64,000 nt of DNA, taken from Eriocheir sinensis (lineage: Eukaryota; Arthropoda; Malacostraca; Decapoda; Varunidae). The position numbers were made by a program, and so were the translations under genes. The notes beneath the pieces were generated by a model. The model saw only the letters and a program-made list of their open reading frames with translations, ran no database searches and was not told the DNA's origin. The stretch covers positions 9,576,771 to 9,640,770 of the forward strand of contig NC_066570.1 in the NCBI RefSeq assembly GCF_024679095.1. Direction: 5' to 3'. Positions 10,443 to 20,291 of the stretch are shown here, one piece after another (position 1 is the stretch's first letter; each line of letters opens with the position of its first letter).

Positions 10443-11180
10443 AGCCGTGGATGGCCTCAGATGCTTTCTGTTCCTTATGGAGACGCGTCCGCTGCCGTCC
10501 AGTCTGACAGCATACTGTCTGTGGGGTTTGGCTTCCACCACGAGGCCCGTCCGGTCCCACGGGTTAATGACTGGTTTTGGACCCTCACACGCGTACCGGG
10601 CGATAGGGGCGGGAGCCTCCTGGGTGTGCTGCTTGCCTCCCGGGCGTTGTTGTCTTCCGCCATCTGCACCTCTCGCCTGCGGAGCGTCCAGCCCCACTGT
10701 CTGTCAACCATGAGCTGCCAGCGGGCCGTCGGTACTCCGTCTCGCAGCTGCCTGCCCGCTGCGAGCTGGGCTGGGGACCTGTCTCCTCCTCTTAGCGGGG
10801 TGTTGAGGTACTGTAGCAGAGCCAGCGCCATCCTGTCAGTGTCGAGGTTGCCTCCGTCGCCGGTGTTGGCCATGATGAGCCTCTTGGCTGTCTTGACGGC
10901 GACCTCGGCCCTTCCGTTGGATTGTGGGTATGGGGCAAAGTACATGCGCACCGACACGCCCCACTTTTTCAGGAACTCCATCATCTCGTCGCTGGCCAGG
11001 TTCGTGCCGCCATCCGTGGATACTTGCTCCGGGGCCCCCCAGCGGGCGAAGTATCGCCGCAGTTGCGTCTTGATTCTCTGGGACGTGGCGCCGTGTGGGA
11101 AGTGAGCTATTTCCAGCCAGCCGGTAAGCCTGTCGGCGTAGGCCATGTACGTGTGTCCTTCGTGCTGGAACATGTCACTG
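10443..11180 (-). pseudogene. Gypsy-type retrotransposon integrase, 3' part
   Basis: Minus strand, open 11173-10475. It encodes an integrase catalytic core: first aspartate in MAYADRLTGW, second in VSTDGGTNLAS, and the glutamate in NGRAEVAVKTAKR exactly 35 residues later (D-D-35-E). The C-terminal DNA-binding part (WDRTGLVVEAKPHRQY, then SGRVSIRNRKHLRP) is in another frame, so a frameshift lies near 10560-10600. The zinc-binding N-terminus, reverse transcriptase and gag are absent: the fragment stops at 11180, where another Gypsy remnant of opposite strand begins. It would have inserted retrotransposon cDNA. It is non-functional because it is partial and frameshifted. Confidence 0.85.
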
Positions 11181-12245
11181 AAAAACCCTGAGGGCCAGCT
11201 TGCTCGCTGGATAGGTAAACTAGAGCAGCATCACTACACTATTGTGCACCGATCTGGGCAAACACACGGTAACGCGGACAGCTTGAGCCGGCGCCCCTGC
11301 CTACCTGAGTGTCAACATTGCCTCCAGAGGGAAAGCGTCCAGAATATGTGCCGCCGCACTACAGTGGGACAGACAGCGGAGGTGCACCCACAGTCAGATG
11401 GAATGGTGGAGAGGTTTAATTGGACGTTGGGCCAGGAGTTGGCTAAGCAGTGCAACAATGATCAGTCTTCATGGGATCAGAAGCTGCCTGCGCTTCTCAT
11501 GGCCTACAGGTCTGCCGCCCACGAGACTACGGGGTATTCACCGGCAAAGCTGATGTTTGGACGTGAGCTGCGATTGCCGGTGGACCTACTGACAGGAAGG
11601 CCTCCTGGGGAAAGCCTTCCAAGGGACGCCTCCAGTTTTGCCCGTCAGCTAGAGGAACGGCTGGAAGAGGTGCACCATCAAGTCCGTGGTGCCTTGAAGT
11701 TCTCCGGAGAGGCCATGAAGCGCGGTTACAATATGAGGGCAAGCCACGTTGACTTCAAGGAAGGAGACCAAGTCTGGCTTTACAACCCGCAGAGGAAGAA
11801 AGGACAGTCTCCGAAGTTACAGAGCCCCTGGGAAGGCCCTTACACTGTGCTAGAACGCCTCTCCGACGTGACTTACCGAATCCGGAGAACGGAAAGGACC
11901 AAGCCGAAAGTTGTCCACGTCAACCGCCTATGGAGGTACCACGGTCCGGGAAACTACACCTGGAACAACTACAGACACCCAGCAGCCGACGAAAACGCAA
12001 GGGACGTCCAGGACCGAGAGGAGGTCGACGATGACGTAGGCCTTCTGGACCTTTCAGCCGAGGGAGATAACCTCCCGGCTTCGGCAGATGTTCCAGGGAC
12101 ACCCCAAGAAGCGGACGACGACGAGCCGCACCAGGAGACAGACGCGCAGGAGGCAACGAACAGAAGACAGAGACAACGCAGGCGTCCACAGCGATACGAC
12201 GATTATATGTTTTTGATTAATTCTCTTATGTTTGTACATAGTTAA
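11181..12245 (+). pseudogene. Gypsy-type pol remnant: RNase H end fused to integrase C-terminal half
   Basis: The open frame begins inside the RNase H/spacer region (ARWIGKLEQHHYTIVHRSGQ, then NADSLSRRP). It then jumps to HPQSDGMVERFNWTLGQELA and the rest of the integrase (TTGYSPAKLMFGRELRLP; chromodomain-like GDQVWLYNP; KPKVVHVNRLWRY), ending at TAG/TAA near 12245. The zinc knuckle and the first two catalytic aspartates are missing at the junction, about 11320-11390. The deletion keeps the frame open, so a fusion peptide could be made but could not integrate DNA. A purine tract and a 3' LTR follow directly. Confidence 0.85.
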
Positions 12246-12269
12246 GTGTGTGATCGGGACGATCACAAT

Positions 12270-12285
12270 TAAGAGGGGGGGATAG
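12270..12285 (+). other. Polypurine tract of the Gypsy remnant
   Basis: TAAGAGGGGGGGATAG lies immediately before the TG that starts the LTR. This is the usual position of the plus-strand primer site. Confidence 0.7.
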
Positions 12286-12691
12286 TGTTGTGCTGGAAGC
12301 TTCCCCCGGCGACCATAGGCCTCTAGAAGGCTCCGGGAGGAACGAGCAGGGGGGCGGGGAACAAGGCGAGCCGTCCGCGCCCCGCGGGGCGCGGCCAGAC
12401 ACCAGGCGGGAAGTGTTGCCAACTCGCATATATTTTTGCTACATGTTCTTGTATGATCTAAAATATACTGTAACATTCTAGACTGTACTGTTCTGGATAT
12501 ATATAGGAGAAGAGGGCGAGAGAGTGCTAGTCCCAGTCATAGTAAGCTAGTGGTAAGTGAAGAGTCAGAGTGAAGTGTACTACTAAGGAAGAACATTAAA
12601 CTACAGAAACTGTGCAAAGTGTTTACATATCTCCCTCCCACGGAGTCTCCTGACGGTGACACGGAACCCAAGTAACACGTCCGGCATAACA
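12286..12691 (+). repeat. 3' LTR of the Gypsy-type element
   Basis: About 406 bp from TGTTGTGCTGGAAGC to CCGGCATAACA, with the inverted TGTTGT...ATAACA type ends of an LTR. It contains a TATATATA box near 12495 and GAACATTAAACTACAG, a weak polyadenylation-like signal, near 12590. The 5' LTR is not in the window. Confidence 0.8.
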
Positions 12692-12814
12692 ATATTATAA
12701 TGTACATGTGTATGTATGACTGTACGTGTGGCGACACCCGGTCGGTGTCGCACAACTGGATGTTTAACAACACGTCGTGCTTTTGGCCGTGGGAAGCTGT
12801 GATGAACTGACACA

Positions 12815-12975
12815 AGGATCAGCAAATGATGACTTTCATCAGTCGTCATCAACCGGAACCCACACCCTTCCGGACGAACTACAAGCAAATAAAACGGGCG
12901 AACAACGCGGAGAAGGGAGAGAAGACGGGTGACGGGCAGGCGAGCGGCTGATGAAAGTCATCATTTGCTGATCCT
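12815..12975. repeat. Perfect 28-bp inverted repeat, 105-bp spacer
   Basis: The arms at 12815-12842 and 12948-12975 are exact reverse complements (outer half AGGATCAGCAAATGATGACT). The spacer is GC-rich. It sits between the LTR and the CTATAG element, and no gene is associated. Confidence 0.85.
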
Positions 12976-12980
12976 AGACC

Positions 12981-13423
12981 CTATAGTGCGCGCCAGCTAA
13001 TTTGGCCCGTGAGAGGGAGGGCCGTGAAAAATGCTCAGATGTCAAGTGAACGTATTTGGCTTTAATTAATGTGCGTCATTTAAAAAAAAAAACTTTTCAA
13101 AAGATATAAACACACACTAATATTATTTTAATTCAAACTGCAATGAGCTACACAGTGTACTGTTACTTATATATTTAGGTTATTATAAAACGGTGGAGAA
13201 AACGTGACAACAGTGTTCAACAGTGTTGTCGGGTCACGACCTCACTGACTCCTCCTCTGGCCACTCCCTGTTCCCTCGGCCCAGCCCGGCATTCCACTTC
13301 CATCCACCACAGAGGAAGCATGGCAGCTCATCCAAACCATCACTCGTCTCACTTACGTAGTCAGGCAAAGGACATAAAGGAGATAAATCTTTATCATGAA
13401 GTACAAAATCTGTTAAAATTCGG

Positions 13424-13466
<43 letters not shown>

Positions 13467-13590
13467 GTGGGAGCTAGACCCTGTTGGAGGCGGAGCGACA
13501 GATATGTGGCACCGCTTTAAGAGCTTAATGACCTAGGCTTTCCCGTGAAGCTCCTCCTTCACGGGCCAAAATAGCTGGCGCGCACTATAG
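12981..13590. mobile_element. Nonautonomous DNA element with 32-bp terminal inverted repeats
   Basis: Ends CTATAGTGCGCGCCAGCTAA and, on the opposite strand, CTATAGTGCGCGCCAGCTAT. The match continues to GGCCCGTGA, 31 of 32 positions. If TA is the target duplication it would be Tc1/mariner-like. It contains a (GA)n tract at about 13424-13463 and no transposase. Confidence 0.65.
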
Positions 13591-14134
13591 CGGCAATGCG
13601 CAGTGCCGAGTGATCATTAAGCTTCCCGGAACCCAAGTGATCATGAGGCTTCGCGGTACCAGGTGCCGATACCAGGTACCGGTACCTGGTACCGCGAAGA
13701 ATCGATTCCTCGCGGTACTCGGTACCGGTACCTGGTACCGCGAAGCCTCATGATCACTTGGGTTCCGGGAAGCTTATTGATCACTCGGCACTGCGCATTG
13801 CCGCTAGTACCGGTACCATTTGGGTCTTAGTGACGCTCGGCGCTCGCCCGCCTCCATGTGGTATGGGCCCTGTGTGTAGACGCTGAGTCACTGCCCCGCT
13901 GACCGTCTCCCCAATTTCCCACCATTTTGTCCTGCTTTCCATTTCCATCACAGCTCCCGTTTCCATTATTTTATTATTTTATTTATTTATTGGAGTTATT
14001 GGATAATTCTTCACGTCCGATTCTTTTTATTTTTTAGGTTGCTACTAAATATTGTTATTGTTATTAGACTATGATCGAGTACATCCATAATAACTATACA
14101 TGCTATTTTTTATCGAAAAAATAAATATTCACTT

Positions 14135-14196
<62 letters not shown>

Positions 14197-14505
14197 CATA
14201 GAAAATCAGACCACACAGACCCCATGGTCCAGACTAGGTGGTCTGTCCTTCAACCTAAGTGATTTTACATTAATCAGAAGGCTCCTAAACGTTGCATTTC
14301 TGCTCTAGTTGATATTAAGTTGAAGGAGAGAGAGAGAGTTTTCTTTACAGGAAATTTATTTGGGAATTTCATCAGAAGTCATTAAGAAAACAAAAAACCT
14401 CCTTCGGGTACCGGTACCGGTACCGGTACTAACGGTACTTGAGTTTTCGGTACCGGTACTACCGGTACTTAAATTAACGGTACTTGCCCATCCCTAGTGA
14501 GTAAC
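13591..14505 (-). mobile_element. GGTACC-rich hAT-like repeat, inverted copy
   Basis: Reverse-complement counterpart of 9510-10442. Shared landmarks are GCGGCAATGCGCAGTGCCGA, CGCCTCCATGTGG and GTACTCGATCATAGTC. It ends GGTACTTGCCCATCCCTAG. A 100-bp palindrome of GGTACC motifs sits at about 13655-13745, and a long (GA)n tract at 14138-14192. The two copies flank the Gypsy remnants. Confidence 0.6.
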
Positions 14506-14744
14506 TGACAAAGGTTCGCCTCGCGGGTGCGGGCGCGGGCGGAAAACATCTCGTACATTCAACATTTTCTATCATGTTTTTACAGACATCTATTAATCTT
14601 TTACGCACAAAATAAATATTTTGAAATATATATCACAAATCGCATAAACTATAATGTGGCACAGTAAACTGCACCCATATATACTCATTTTTTAAAACAC
14701 GAAATTGACTGTAGAAAAATATGAGTATGAGTTTGAAATATTTG

Positions 14745-14880
14745 ATTGATTGATAGTTTATTGTTGCAGGTAAACAACAAGGGAGAAGGGAGGAACATGC
14801 CATCCCAACCCCCAGGCAGGACAGTGTGTGATTATACAACTATTAGTACATGTGTAGGTAGCACCATGAAACTAAAATGA
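14745..14880 (-). repeat. Interspersed repeat with (CAAT)n tail, inverted copy
   Basis: On the minus strand it reads from TTTCATGGTGCTACCTACAC to GTTGTTTACCTGCAACAATA and ends in a short CAAT repeat. A longer copy is at 16311-16505; partial copies are at 15773 and 19543. A nonautonomous retroelement with a tetranucleotide tail is likely. Confidence 0.6.
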
Positions 14881-14999
14881 TACAATGGTTTATCTAATAA
14901 ACGAAAAATAAAAGCTAAGTTTCTAAAAGTAGTATGAATGTCAGATGATAAATAAGTTAAACAAACTCTTAACTATTAATTACTGTTGATGATGAGGCC

Positions 15000-15770
15000 A
15001 TCACTGATCGATCTCTATATACATAGGCTACCCGGAATGGAGCCAGTGTTTCTGGAGAAAAATTGCATTATACAATATGTTTTCACTGTTTTATTAAACT
15101 TAAATTTGTCTTCTGGGGAGCATCAGTATAATTCTTCCACTCATGTCTTAATTCTGCAATAATTGTAGTGGCTTGTATAATGATGACTGGACTGATGTAT
15201 GAATAACCCAATCGGGCCGAAATTCGATTACCATTCTCATTCCGGTGTTGTAAAAAGTAATAGTTCAATATCGGCCCGATATCACTTTAACACCAATGGG
15301 CCGATGTAGGAAATTTATTACGGATAGGAATCGACACAACACTTGGTTTCCGTCTTCCCAGCGTTCCGCTTTGGGGCCGTCGTTTGTCGTTATCGGCCCG
15401 ATACTGCAATGTTTGCTGGGGAGCGGCGATCGCCGCTACCAACAAGAATCCGCTTTCACAGTCGTCTTTCGCGGCGCTGTTTGTTTGCATCAGTGGTCAG
15501 TACCAGAGATTGGAACCTCTGGTAACGGAGCTCTGGTAGCCGCGGGGGCTACCCAGTGGAGCTTACCAATGACATTAATTGATAAATAATACAAATTCTT
15601 GCTATCAAATAGTTATATTATTTCTTTATATAGATGTGAAAAAAATATTAAACAATACAGCAACACGTTGCACGGCTTCAATGGTAATATGAGAAGTAAA
15701 ATAGAAGAATTTGAATGACATGAACTCACTTCACCTGCTGACCAGTAAACGTCCTGCTGAGAATTTCAAT
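15000..15770. other. No gene recognised
   Basis: AT-rich flanks around a GC-rich centre (15290-15560) with CGGCCCGATA repeats and CGCTTTCACAGTCGTC, a motif also found in PIF/Harbinger-like ends at 16730. No element boundary could be fixed. Confidence 0.4.
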
Positions 15771-15916
15771 TTGATTGATTGATGGTTTACTGTTGCAAAA
15801 GTACACAACAATTAAAGAAGGAAGGACTTTACTTTAATACTTGTCACCATTATTCACCTGTTATGCCTCCTTGGTCAAACTCGTATTATTCTAGTTAGCT
15901 TAATATGTATGCATCG

Positions 15917-15918
<2 letters not shown>

Positions 15919-16001
<83 letters not shown>
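15919..16001. repeat. (AT)n microsatellite
   Basis: Uninterrupted dinucleotide AT run. Confidence 0.98.
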
Positions 16002-16002
<1 letters not shown>

Positions 16003-16310
16003 TATCTCACGAAATCAGCCCTTTTAAGTAAAGAATAAATGTGAAGTCTGATAAATAAGTGTGAATAATGAATAAATGTAATTAATATAGGTGAAGAATG
16101 TCTTGCTGACATCTGCTAATATAAGAGAACTTTAATTAATACTTCTCACCATTATTTCACCTTTTCCGGCTAGGAAATATTAGGCTATCAGCAGATTTGA
16201 GCGGTGTATCAGCGAGACACTCCACGTTCTTTCATCATATCTATTCTTCACAATTACTCTTTATATTTATTCTTCACGTTTACTTTTTGTACGTTTATTT
16301 TTCAGGGGGA

Positions 16311-16505
16311 GGCCGGCAGGTACCGCCCCCTTCCCTTGTTGTGCATTCATTCCTACCATTGTATCTTTTTAGTTTCATGGTGCTACCTACACATGTACTA
16401 ATAGTTGTATAATCACACTCTGTCCTGCCTGGGGGTTGGGACGGCATGTTCCTCCCTTCTCCCTTGTTGTTTACCTGCAACAATAAACTATCAATCAATC
16501 AATCA
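16311..16505 (+). repeat. Interspersed repeat with (CAAT)n tail
   Basis: Plus-strand copy of the repeat described at 14745. It ends AACAATAAACTATCAATC with further CAAT units. Confidence 0.65.
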
Positions 16506-16519
16506 TATTACTCCTTCAT

Positions 16520-16742
16520 AATCCTCTGCTCAGCTGATGTAATGCTGACATTTCCCGCCGCTCCGGCATACCAACACTGCCGAATCATGCGCCTTCGTCT
16601 TCTCATGATCGTTATCACGCTGGTAGTCGCCGATACCACGAAAATAGCAACTGTGAAAGCGGATCGAGGCGATGGTAATGCCTGTTACCAGGATGGTGGG
16701 CCTTTGATTAGGGTGCGTACCAGACGACTGTGAAAGCGGCCC
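16520..16742. mobile_element. Possible PIF/Harbinger-like right end
   Basis: Ends GACTGTGAAAGCGGCCC followed by TAA (16743-16745), the same terminus as the foldback MITEs at 3108 and 54977. A second GCAACTGTGAAAGCGG lies inside at 16655. The left end is not identified. Confidence 0.4.
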
Positions 16743-16818
16743 TAAGACCAGGACCAAGACGAAATGTAAATAAACGAACTTTGAGTGTAGCGCGCGAGCC
16801 AGTGTTACCAAATTTAGC

Positions 16819-17084
16819 ATAATTTTTTTTTTTTTTGGGGGGGGGGCTATTTCGTTGGGGATATACCCCAAGGGAAGAAGGCGGTGCATGCCGCGCAACC
16901 ACCCAGACGTCTGGTAGAGAGATGCCAAGGAGGAGGCCCAACAACAGGGCTGAGGGTGTCGGAAAGAGCCCACCTTTCCACTCCCATGGCACCGGACAGG
17001 TCTCGAACCCATACGTTTCAGCACCCCGCCGGAACGCAAGGCGGAGACTCTACCACGGGAGCACGGGAGCCCCACTAGACTCAA
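16819..17084 (-). mobile_element. tRNA-derived SINE inside the hAT element
   Basis: On the minus strand it starts GGGGCTCCCGTGCTCCCGTG with a box A-like GTGGTAGAGTC and box B GGTTCGAGACC, then an unrelated body and an A-rich 3' end (a T/G run at 16819-16847 on the plus strand). The layout is that of a tRNA-headed SINE. The sequence differs from the six-copy SINE family at 31-62 kb. Confidence 0.7.
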
Positions 17085-17229
17085 ATTAAATATCTAGCAT
17101 TATTTCAAGCACAATTGATCTTTTAGCATAATTTTAGCACAATTCTGATTTGTCTGGAATAAATTTTAGCATATATCATTCTTTCAAACTCGGTTTCATT
17201 ATTTCATTTAAGAGGGACTTAATTGCGGC

Positions 17230-17821
17230 CGGAGTACCAATCAAATATTTGAACGGTTGCTTCAGTTTCTGGTAGAACTGGCCATTCAGCTTAATTCAGC
17301 AGCGCTTACTTCGATCTCAGTAATACAGTTCTCTCTGATATCTGTTATGCTTGATCCTGAGGAAATTATGCGTGGAAGTAATAATATGTCTGTTGCAAAT
17401 ATCAATGCCAAGATTCCTGAAATTGTTAGAGATGAAGATGAACAAAAGTTGGATGATGAATGGAGCTAGGTTACTAATCCTAATTGATGATGCAAAGAAT
17501 ATTCTCTCACAGAATGCTGCCACTGACACTGACACTGAAGTCAATTGGTCTAAAATATGTCACACAGGGAAATACCCACTAGTCTCCAAACCTGCTAAAG
17601 GATTATTAACCATACCAGTATCTAATGCAGACTGTGAGAGAATATTTTCAATGGTTACTTTGAAAAAGACAGAGAAAAGAAACAGGCTCAAAAACAGCAG
17701 TCTGGGAAATGAAATTGTAGATGGAGAGGGCATCAGACAAAGTGAGTGCGTAAAATTTGAGCCTTCAGACGACATGATCAAGTCGATGGGTAAGAATATA
17801 TTCCCTCAGTGGCGTACGTAA
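17230..17821 (+). pseudogene. hAT transposase C-terminal dimerisation region, decayed
   Basis: The downstream part reads KYPLVSKPAKGLLTIPVSNA, then DCERIFSMV and EKRNRLKN. This is the conserved hAT C-terminal dimerisation motif (S-N/S-x-x-C/S-E-R-x-F-S). A preceding segment (LDPEEIMRG, then EDEQKLDDEW) is in another frame, with a stop and frameshift near 17467. The BED finger and catalytic aspartates are absent, so the product cannot transpose. It is the coding remnant of the surrounding hAT element. Confidence 0.8.
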
Positions 17822-18132
17822 TGATCAGTAAATAGTAATGAACTTGACCAATTGAAGACCTTATAAGTTTTACTTTGAAAAAAGTTTTCTTGAAACCCGA
17901 CTTTAATGGGTAATTTTGCATAGTTTGCATAGTTTAAAGGCGGCAATTTACACCTGGCAATTCCTGGTCAGCAATACAGCCGCGACGATCTAGCGGCTAG
18001 GCCAGCTGGGTGCTCCCGGGAGCAAGTACGTTCACACGTGGGAGGAGCCGCCGGGAGCATCAAGACGTAAACTGCTAGTAAATGCAAGGGCATGAAATCA
18101 TCACAGACACCTCAAAATGCTGCTACCATATA

Positions 18133-19464
18133 TTAACCCTAGATAGGTAATCTGGGGGTGTCAGACACCCCCAGCCATCGTGCTGAAGCAAGTTTTCCTC
18201 TTCCCGCCACAAAGATGTGAAAGAACGCCGCACTGCGAGTGTTTTCTAGTCATTATGGCTTTAGTCTGACGAGAGAGAGTGGGCATCATCGTCACTCTTA
18301 TCCCCAGGCAATTCTGTGGTTGCTCTGGGGGCGCAGGACGCCCCCAAACCCTAATATTGTAGCTAAATTTTCAGGGACAGAGAAGGCCGACTTATTGTGA
18401 CAAAACTCGAATTTCTGCGAACACACTTGCTTGACTATAGTGTGTGAGCATTTCTTTTGGTAACTGTTGCTCTTGGGATGACGTGGGGATGACCAGCACC
18501 CCCATTGACCGTAAACTGTGGATTGTGTACGCTTTCAAGTGGTGTCCCATATACGATTTTTCTCGTTTTTGGTCTTTTTTTGTGAGGGAGATTTTCATGA
18601 CGAAATATGTATAACAATGGTTCTTGAAGTGACTATTATAAAACTAGAGTGACTATATAATATTTTACAAGTGGTTACAGGGCGTTCTGGTGCCGATAAA
18701 TATGTATATATGCACAGTGAATATATGCCTTTTTTATTGGGACGTGGGGCCCATATATGTGGGGGGGATGAGGAAAGACCCTGGGGAAAAGAAGAAAAGG
18801 AGGTGTTACTTCTTTCCCAAAAGTAATGACACCAAAGTGAAGTCCGCCTGTGCCTCTTAATTACTGCGTCCCCATAAGTGGACGCGCCACAGCTACCTTC
18901 TCTGCAATGACTGCAGGTAAGACCAGGTAAATATCATGAAAATATGAACCAAGGTGTTTTTAATGCCTTATTTGGCATATATCTTTATTTTCATCCATTT
19001 AAATTCACTAATATATGGGTTTATAGGCGCTGAAAATAATAGAAAAGAGATTACTCAAAAAAGTGAAGAAAAAAATCCCATTTTTCAAAACACTTTTTCC
19101 ACTATCTTCCAACAGGGTCTGCTGGCTGCTGTCTTCAAGGTGGATTACCTCATCCCTCCACTTAGAGTTCCTTGACAAAGGATGCCCCTGGGTCACGGGA
19201 TTATTGTAATACATGTGTTTTAAAAATGTCACTAAATAAATGAGAAAGTTTTTGGAAAATATATTTTTCAGAATTTCAAAGTTATGTTTTCAACTAAAAT
19301 AGAAGTTGAAATTACAGAGGAGGCCTTAAACATCAAGTAACTAGTTTAAGTCTTTCAATAAATTCGTTACCTGATTTCCTGTGGATTTTATTTCCCTTGG
19401 GGTCCAATCAACCCCCAAAGTATGGAAAGTAGCAGCATTTATATGATTACCTGTCTAGGGTTAA
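18133..19464. mobile_element. piggyBac-like nonautonomous element, 1.3 kb
   Basis: Ends TTAACCCTAGATAGGTAATC and, on the opposite strand, TTAACCCTAGACAGGTAATC: 19 of 20 identical including the TTAA target. CCCTAG after TTAA matches the usual piggyBac terminus. Near the left end is an almost perfect hairpin (CTGGGGGTGT/ACACCCCCAG at about 18151-18173) and another (GGGGGCG/CGCCCCC at 18329-18346). The right side has TTGGGGTCC...ACCCCCAA. No transposase is encoded; open frames are short. Confidence 0.85.
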
Positions 19465-19542
19465 AACCACAATAAGTTTGGTCCATTAGCCTAATATTGT
19501 AGAAATACTTTAAGCAAACGAGTTTTATCATAAGTAGTATTG

Positions 19543-19640
19543 ACTGATTGATTGATTGTTCATTGTTGCATTTAACAACAAAAGAGAAGGGAGGAACATC
19601 CCATCGCAACCCCCAGGCATTGCATAGTGTGGTTATATAA
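19543..19640 (-). repeat. Interspersed repeat with (CAAT)n tail, partial copy
   Basis: Minus-strand match to 16311-16505: GATTGATTG tail, then AACAACAAAAGAGAAGGGAG and CGCAACCCCCAGGCA. It inserted into the right part of the PIF/Harbinger element. Confidence 0.6.
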
Positions 19641-19695
19641 TACACGAAAATAATCGTTCCTTACCTCCTTCGATATCTCGCAAAGAGATTAACAT

Positions 19696-19881
19696 TTATT
19701 GTAATGTTGCTGCCACTCTCTCAAAAGTTGTTTTGCGTAGACTCAGCTTCTCATACAGCTTATCTTGTGGGTCCCACAAGTATCTATGCTGCCTCACTTC
19801 TTCTAGCAATGCCACCTCGGCCTCCCGGCTCCAAATCTTGTTGCCTGTATCTGTCATTTCTTGTTTTATTGTCGCCGACAT
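19696..19881 (-). pseudogene. MADF-domain protein fragment (Harbinger accessory gene)
   Basis: From ATG at 19881 on the minus strand: MSATIKQEMTDTGNKIW, then SREAEVALLEEVRQHRYLWD and LYEKLSLRKTTFERVAATL. This matches the start of a MADF/Myb-SANT domain, which begins with a hydrophobic L-I-x-x-V segment followed by L-W-D. PIF/Harbinger elements usually encode such a DNA-binding partner beside the transposase. The frame ends early at a stop after ATLQ, so it is partial. Confidence 0.7.
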
Positions 19882-20291
19882 GTTGTACTCAGCCGCCAGT
19901 CGGAAATACAAGACGGACGCGCTCAGCTGCAGAGAGCTTGCCGCGAGAAGGGCTCCCAGACCCAGACCCGACTAGGAATTGCCAGGTGTAAAGCCGCCTT
20001 AAGTTCCTTGTCATCATCTGGTTTGCGAAGCTGCTCTTCTTTAATTCAATATCTGAGTTTTATTGAAAGGCTATCTAAGTTATATCAATTATGTTTCCAT
20101 TAAAGTGTGTTAAATAACATGCACTGTTGTTTTAATATATCTTTCGGTTTATTATGTTCAGCTAAAAATGAGTCAGCATAATTTTAGCATAATTTATTAT
20201 TACATTTAGCACATTTTGGGTAGAGTTAGCAGATTTTCACAGCACGTCTTGCGCATTTTTGTCCTGACGATTTGGTAACACTGGCGCGAGC

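Larger units (their letters stand above)
17938..19999. mobile_element. PIF/Harbinger-type element nested in hAT
   Basis: Terminal inverted repeats AGGCGGCAATTTACACCTGG (left) and AGGCGGCTTTACACCTGG (right, opposite strand), both continuing CAATTCCT. TAA lies on each side (17935-17937 and 20000-20002). A 3-bp TAA duplication with G/C-rich ends and TTTACAC fits PIF/Harbinger. The original element is split by a piggyBac-like insertion (18133-19464) and a CAAT-tailed repeat (19543-19640). What remains carries a MADF-type coding fragment, the accessory protein class found in these elements. Confidence 0.85.
16792..20291 (+). mobile_element. hAT transposon with perfect 8-bp target duplication
   Basis: The element runs 16800-20283. 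Its ends are CAGTGTTACCAAATTTAGCA and, on the other strand, CAGTGTTACCAAATCGTC (14 identical terminal bases). It is flanked by an exact 8-bp duplication GCGCGAGC at 16792-16799 and 20284-20291, the hAT hallmark. Subterminal repeats of the type TTTAGCAYAATTTTAGCA occur near both ends. Inside are a SINE (16819-17084), a remnant of the hAT transposase C-terminus (17230-17821) and a PIF/Harbinger element (17938-19999), itself invaded by a piggyBac-like element. Its right end is ~315 bp upstream of the ELAC1 start codon. Confidence 0.9.

Noticed and set aside
10461..11105. 214-codon plus-strand frame
   Set aside because: Antisense shadow of the Gypsy integrase, which has clear catalytic motifs on the minus strand.
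15380..16742. A single large PIF/Harbinger element between CGCTTTCACAGTCGTC motifs
   Set aside because: The right end with TAA is clear, but the left motif lacks a matching GGGCC terminus and target duplication.
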